33,527 bases of DNA from Lachnospiraceae bacterium (GTDB taxonomy: Bacteria; Bacillota; Clostridia; Lachnospirales; Lachnospiraceae). Numbering within the stretch: position 1 is the stretch's first letter; each line of letters opens with the position of its first letter. A model generated the notes under the pieces. The model saw only the letters and a program-made list of their open reading frames with translations. It did no database searches and was not told the DNA's origin. Below are positions 32,266 through 33,527 of the stretch, one piece after another. Where the stretch lies: assembly GCA_017527205.1 (NCBI GenBank), contig JAFXQK010000062.1, forward strand, positions 1 to 33,527, written 5' to 3'. The position numbers were made by a program, and so were the translations under genes.

Positions 32266-32308
32266 AATTGCCAAATGTTATTAAAACATCTGGCAATTAC
32301 TTCGTCAA
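32266..32308 (-). promoter_or_regulatory. MATE promoter with repressor-like palindrome over the -10 box
   Basis: TTGACG (32303-32308), a 17-bp spacer and TTTAAT (32280-32285) on the minus strand. The -10 box lies at the centre of an inverted repeat with 14-bp arms and one mismatch: AATTGCCAAATGTT (32266-32279) against 32285-32298, spacer 5 bp. This is the geometry of a repressor operator, for example of a MarR-type protein. Confidence 0.65.
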
Positions 32309-32375
32309 GTGTTCAATTTACGGATCACGATACTACCACGTCATCACTTCCATGCACCCAATAGTCCATAATGCA

Positions 32376-32939
32376 TTAATTACGTGGCTTGATCACTCCC
32401 TGCCTTTCCAATGTTTTCAAAAAAGCCGTACATCCTTCAACCACGTCACGGTATGTCTCATCAAACCGGTCTGTATACCACGGATCCGCGATCGACCTCC
32501 CAGACCTTTCCGTAAAATCCAAGAGAAGCTTTATTTTCCCCTGGTGATCCCCGCCCGTGATCCTTATCGTATTTCGTATATTCGCCGCATCCGCGCAGAG
32601 CAGATAATCATAATGCTCATAATCCGCCCGCGTCACCTGCCGCGCCCGCTTATTACTGAAATTTGTGTACGCCGTTTTTCCAATTCCATGCTCTCGCAAA
32701 ACCGCCTGCGCCGGCGGATAAATCGGATTCCCACGCCCGCCCCAGATCTCCTCCGTGCTCGTCGCCGCTGAGGCAATCTCAAATTGATCCTGAATGCCCC
32801 GCTTCTCCACCATATCCTTTAAGACGAATTCAGAAATAGGTGATCTACAAATATTGCCGTGGCAAATCATGAGCACTTTGATTTTTCGTTGTATATCTTT
32901 GTTTTCCCTTGTATTTCCTTGCTTTTCAAAAGCTTCCAT
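32376..32939 (-). CDS. Low-molecular-weight protein tyrosine phosphatase
   Basis: A 187-residue cytosolic phosphatase. The CX5R loop is CHGNICRS (Cys26, Arg32); the general-acid aspartate is in SIADPWYT. The family acts on phosphotyrosine, often in control of exopolysaccharide kinases. An N-terminal extension of about 20 polar residues (MEAFEKQGNTRENKDIQRKI) precedes the first strand, making it longer than the usual 150-165. The ATG at 32937-32939 follows AAAGGATA. It is transcribed ahead of MATE on the same strand, but with 135 bp and a separate MATE promoter between. Confidence 0.9.
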   Translation of the reverse strand: MEAFEKQGNTRENKDIQRKIKVLMICHGNICRSPISEFVLKDMVEKRGIQDQFEIASAATSTEEIWGGRGNPIYPPAQAVLREHGIGKTAYTNFSNKRARQVTRADYEHYDYLLCADAANIRNTIRITGGDHQGKIKLLLDFTERSGRSIADPWYTDRFDETYRDVVEGCTAFLKTLERQGVIKPRN

Positions 32940-33017
32940 TATCCTTTCACTCTCTCCATTTCTTCACATAGCTTGTCATAATTTGGTATGGCTTCTACCT
33001 CATTTTAGGTATAAATC

Positions 33018-33046
33018 AAGATAAAAGCAAGTTTTTTCAAAGTCAA
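33018..33046 (-). promoter_or_regulatory. Promoter of the tyrosine phosphatase gene
   Basis: Minus-strand TTGACT (33041-33046), a 17-bp spacer and TATCTT (33018-33023). The leader is about 70 nt. The match is moderate. Confidence 0.45.
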
Positions 33047-33086
33047 AAAGGTAAAAGTATAAACCAACACAAAGGAAAAGGGATTC

Positions 33087-33287
33087 ATAAGTTGTTATTA
33101 TACATATTCTGAATATCATGGTCAGCATTATGAACTTGCCATGATGTATGAACTTACAAATTCTTTGAAAAATGCAGGGCTGAATCCAATATTACCAATA
33201 TTTTCACCTAGTAATCACGATGTAGACTATGAAGAAATCGGATATGTAAAGACTGATGATCTTGATGTTTGGAAACGGATTAAGTAA
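33087..33287 (+). pseudogene. Small reading frame without a start codon (possible decayed gene)
   Basis: From 33087 the plus strand is open for 66 codons to TAA at 33285-33287. The peptide contains SEYHGQHYELAMMYELTNSL and a C-terminal YVKTDDLDVWKRIK. A good AAAGGAAAAGGG site lies just upstream, but the codon in start position is ATA (33087-33089). The first in-frame ATG (33141) gives only 48 residues and has no ribosome binding site. The composition looks protein-like. It may be a gene that lost its ATG, or a fragment of a larger one; I do not recognise the family. Confidence 0.35.
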
Positions 33288-33317
33288 TAAAAAAACGGGG
33301 CTGCAAGAAGCAGCCCC
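33283..33317 (-). terminator. Strong bidirectional terminator
   Basis: GGGGCTGC / GCAGCCCC (33297-33304 with 33310-33317) is a perfect 8-bp stem with a 5-nt loop. The minus-strand side is followed by G and seven T, the plus side by TTAATTAT. The better T-run serves a transcript coming from the right, though no minus-strand gene is visible there. Confidence 0.75.
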
Positions 33318-33451
33318 TTAATTATATCTGTGAGAATAATTCTGTAAAAAGCAAAAGAGTTGTAATGTTTAGGAAGATTAACTTCCAATTGAACTAAGTC
33401 GCTGCGCGACGGCCTGCCAAGGTTAAAGCGCAGCGTTTTACTTTTATAAAA
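33318..33451. other. Hairpin-bearing flank, possible left end of an IS200/IS605 element
   Basis: Two perfect small hairpins occur: GGAAG-ATTAA-CTTCC (33372-33386) and GTCGC-TGC-GCGAC (33398-33410), followed by a GC-rich AAGCGCAGCG word. Subterminal hairpins of this size are what IS200/IS605 transposases recognise. No element boundary can be fixed from one side. Confidence 0.3.
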
Positions 33452-33527
33452 ATGGCAGTAGCAAATGAATTCAAGATGATGTATTGTTTAAGTTACCACA
33501 CAAAAACTAAATATCATCGAAACCATA
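33452..33527 (+). CDS. Start of a possible IS200/IS605-type transposase (partial)
   Basis: An ATG at 33452 opens a frame that runs off the window after 25 codons. The visible part ends SYHTKTKYHRNH, recalling the N-terminal HTKxxCKYHIVF stretch of Y1-type TnpA proteins, in which the HUH catalytic site comes later. The ribosome binding site is poor, as is common for these elements; an alternative start is one of two ATGs near 33476. Assignment is tentative because neither catalytic motif is inside the window. Confidence 0.3.
   Translation, partial: MAVANEFKMMYCLSYHTKTKYHRNH

Noticed and set aside
1..33527. CRISPR arrays, tRNA and rRNA genes
   Set aside because: No regularly spaced direct repeats, no tRNA cloverleaf with a CCA end and no rRNA stretch were seen on either strand.

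Overview
The window reads as chromosomal DNA from an anaerobic Firmicute of the class Clostridia, most likely a Lachnospiraceae relative. The support is the rpsF-ssb-rpsR order, AGGAGG-type ribosome binding sites, promoters with sigma-A-like boxes at 17-18 bp spacing, a BceRS-BceAB peptide-resistance module, a catalytically dead LytM-fold protein of the SpoIIQ type, and a structured RNA that folds like 6S RNA. Assignment to family level is inference from protein style; there is no rRNA or tRNA gene to test it.

Left part (1-4.0 kb, all minus strand): the 5' part of rpsR, then ssb and rpsF with a candidate autoregulatory leader, preceded by a two-gene cation unit (a CPA1-type antiporter and a TrkA-type protein with two RCK units). 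A REP-like scrap lies beside the trkA promoter. From 4.2 to 8.7 kb the plus strand carries an S66 LD-carboxypeptidase, a sugar-phosphate-isomerase-like TIM barrel, an XRE regulator fused to a SAM methyltransferase, and an XRE regulator fused to a TPR-like helical domain.

Middle (8.8-18.5 kb, minus strand): rfbB with a leader full of small hairpins, glutamine-dependent nadE with a terminator hairpin between its apparent promoter and its ribosome binding site, an ECF sigma factor with a long C-terminal domain, a MerR regulator fused to a methyltransferase, pyrC, a hypoxanthine-DNA glycosylase-like gene, and an AAA/DUF4143 ATPase whose promoter overlaps a 54-bp near-perfect palindrome. The region is notable for one-component regulators: four DNA-binding or sigma domains are joined to methyltransferase, TPR or unknown effector domains.

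Right part (18.9-33.5 kb): plsC on plus; then on minus a PrcB-like lipoprotein, the SpoIIQ-like protein, the 6S-like RNA, an SseB-domain protein, an aconitase-family hydratase, a membrane diguanylate cyclase that has lost its inhibitory-site aspartate, a complete bceRSAB-type module with a perfect TNACA-N4-TGTAA operator in front of the ABC genes, a MATE exporter whose -10 box sits inside a palindrome, and a low-molecular-weight tyrosine phosphatase. The last 600 bp are accessory: a small reading frame with no valid start codon, a strong terminator, and what may be the left end and first codons of an IS200/IS605-type transposase running off the window.

No CRISPR array, prophage, or unmistakable new multi-gene system was seen. 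The most unusual signals are the regulator-effector fusions, the nadE leader, the DUF4143-linked palindrome and the 6S-like RNA.
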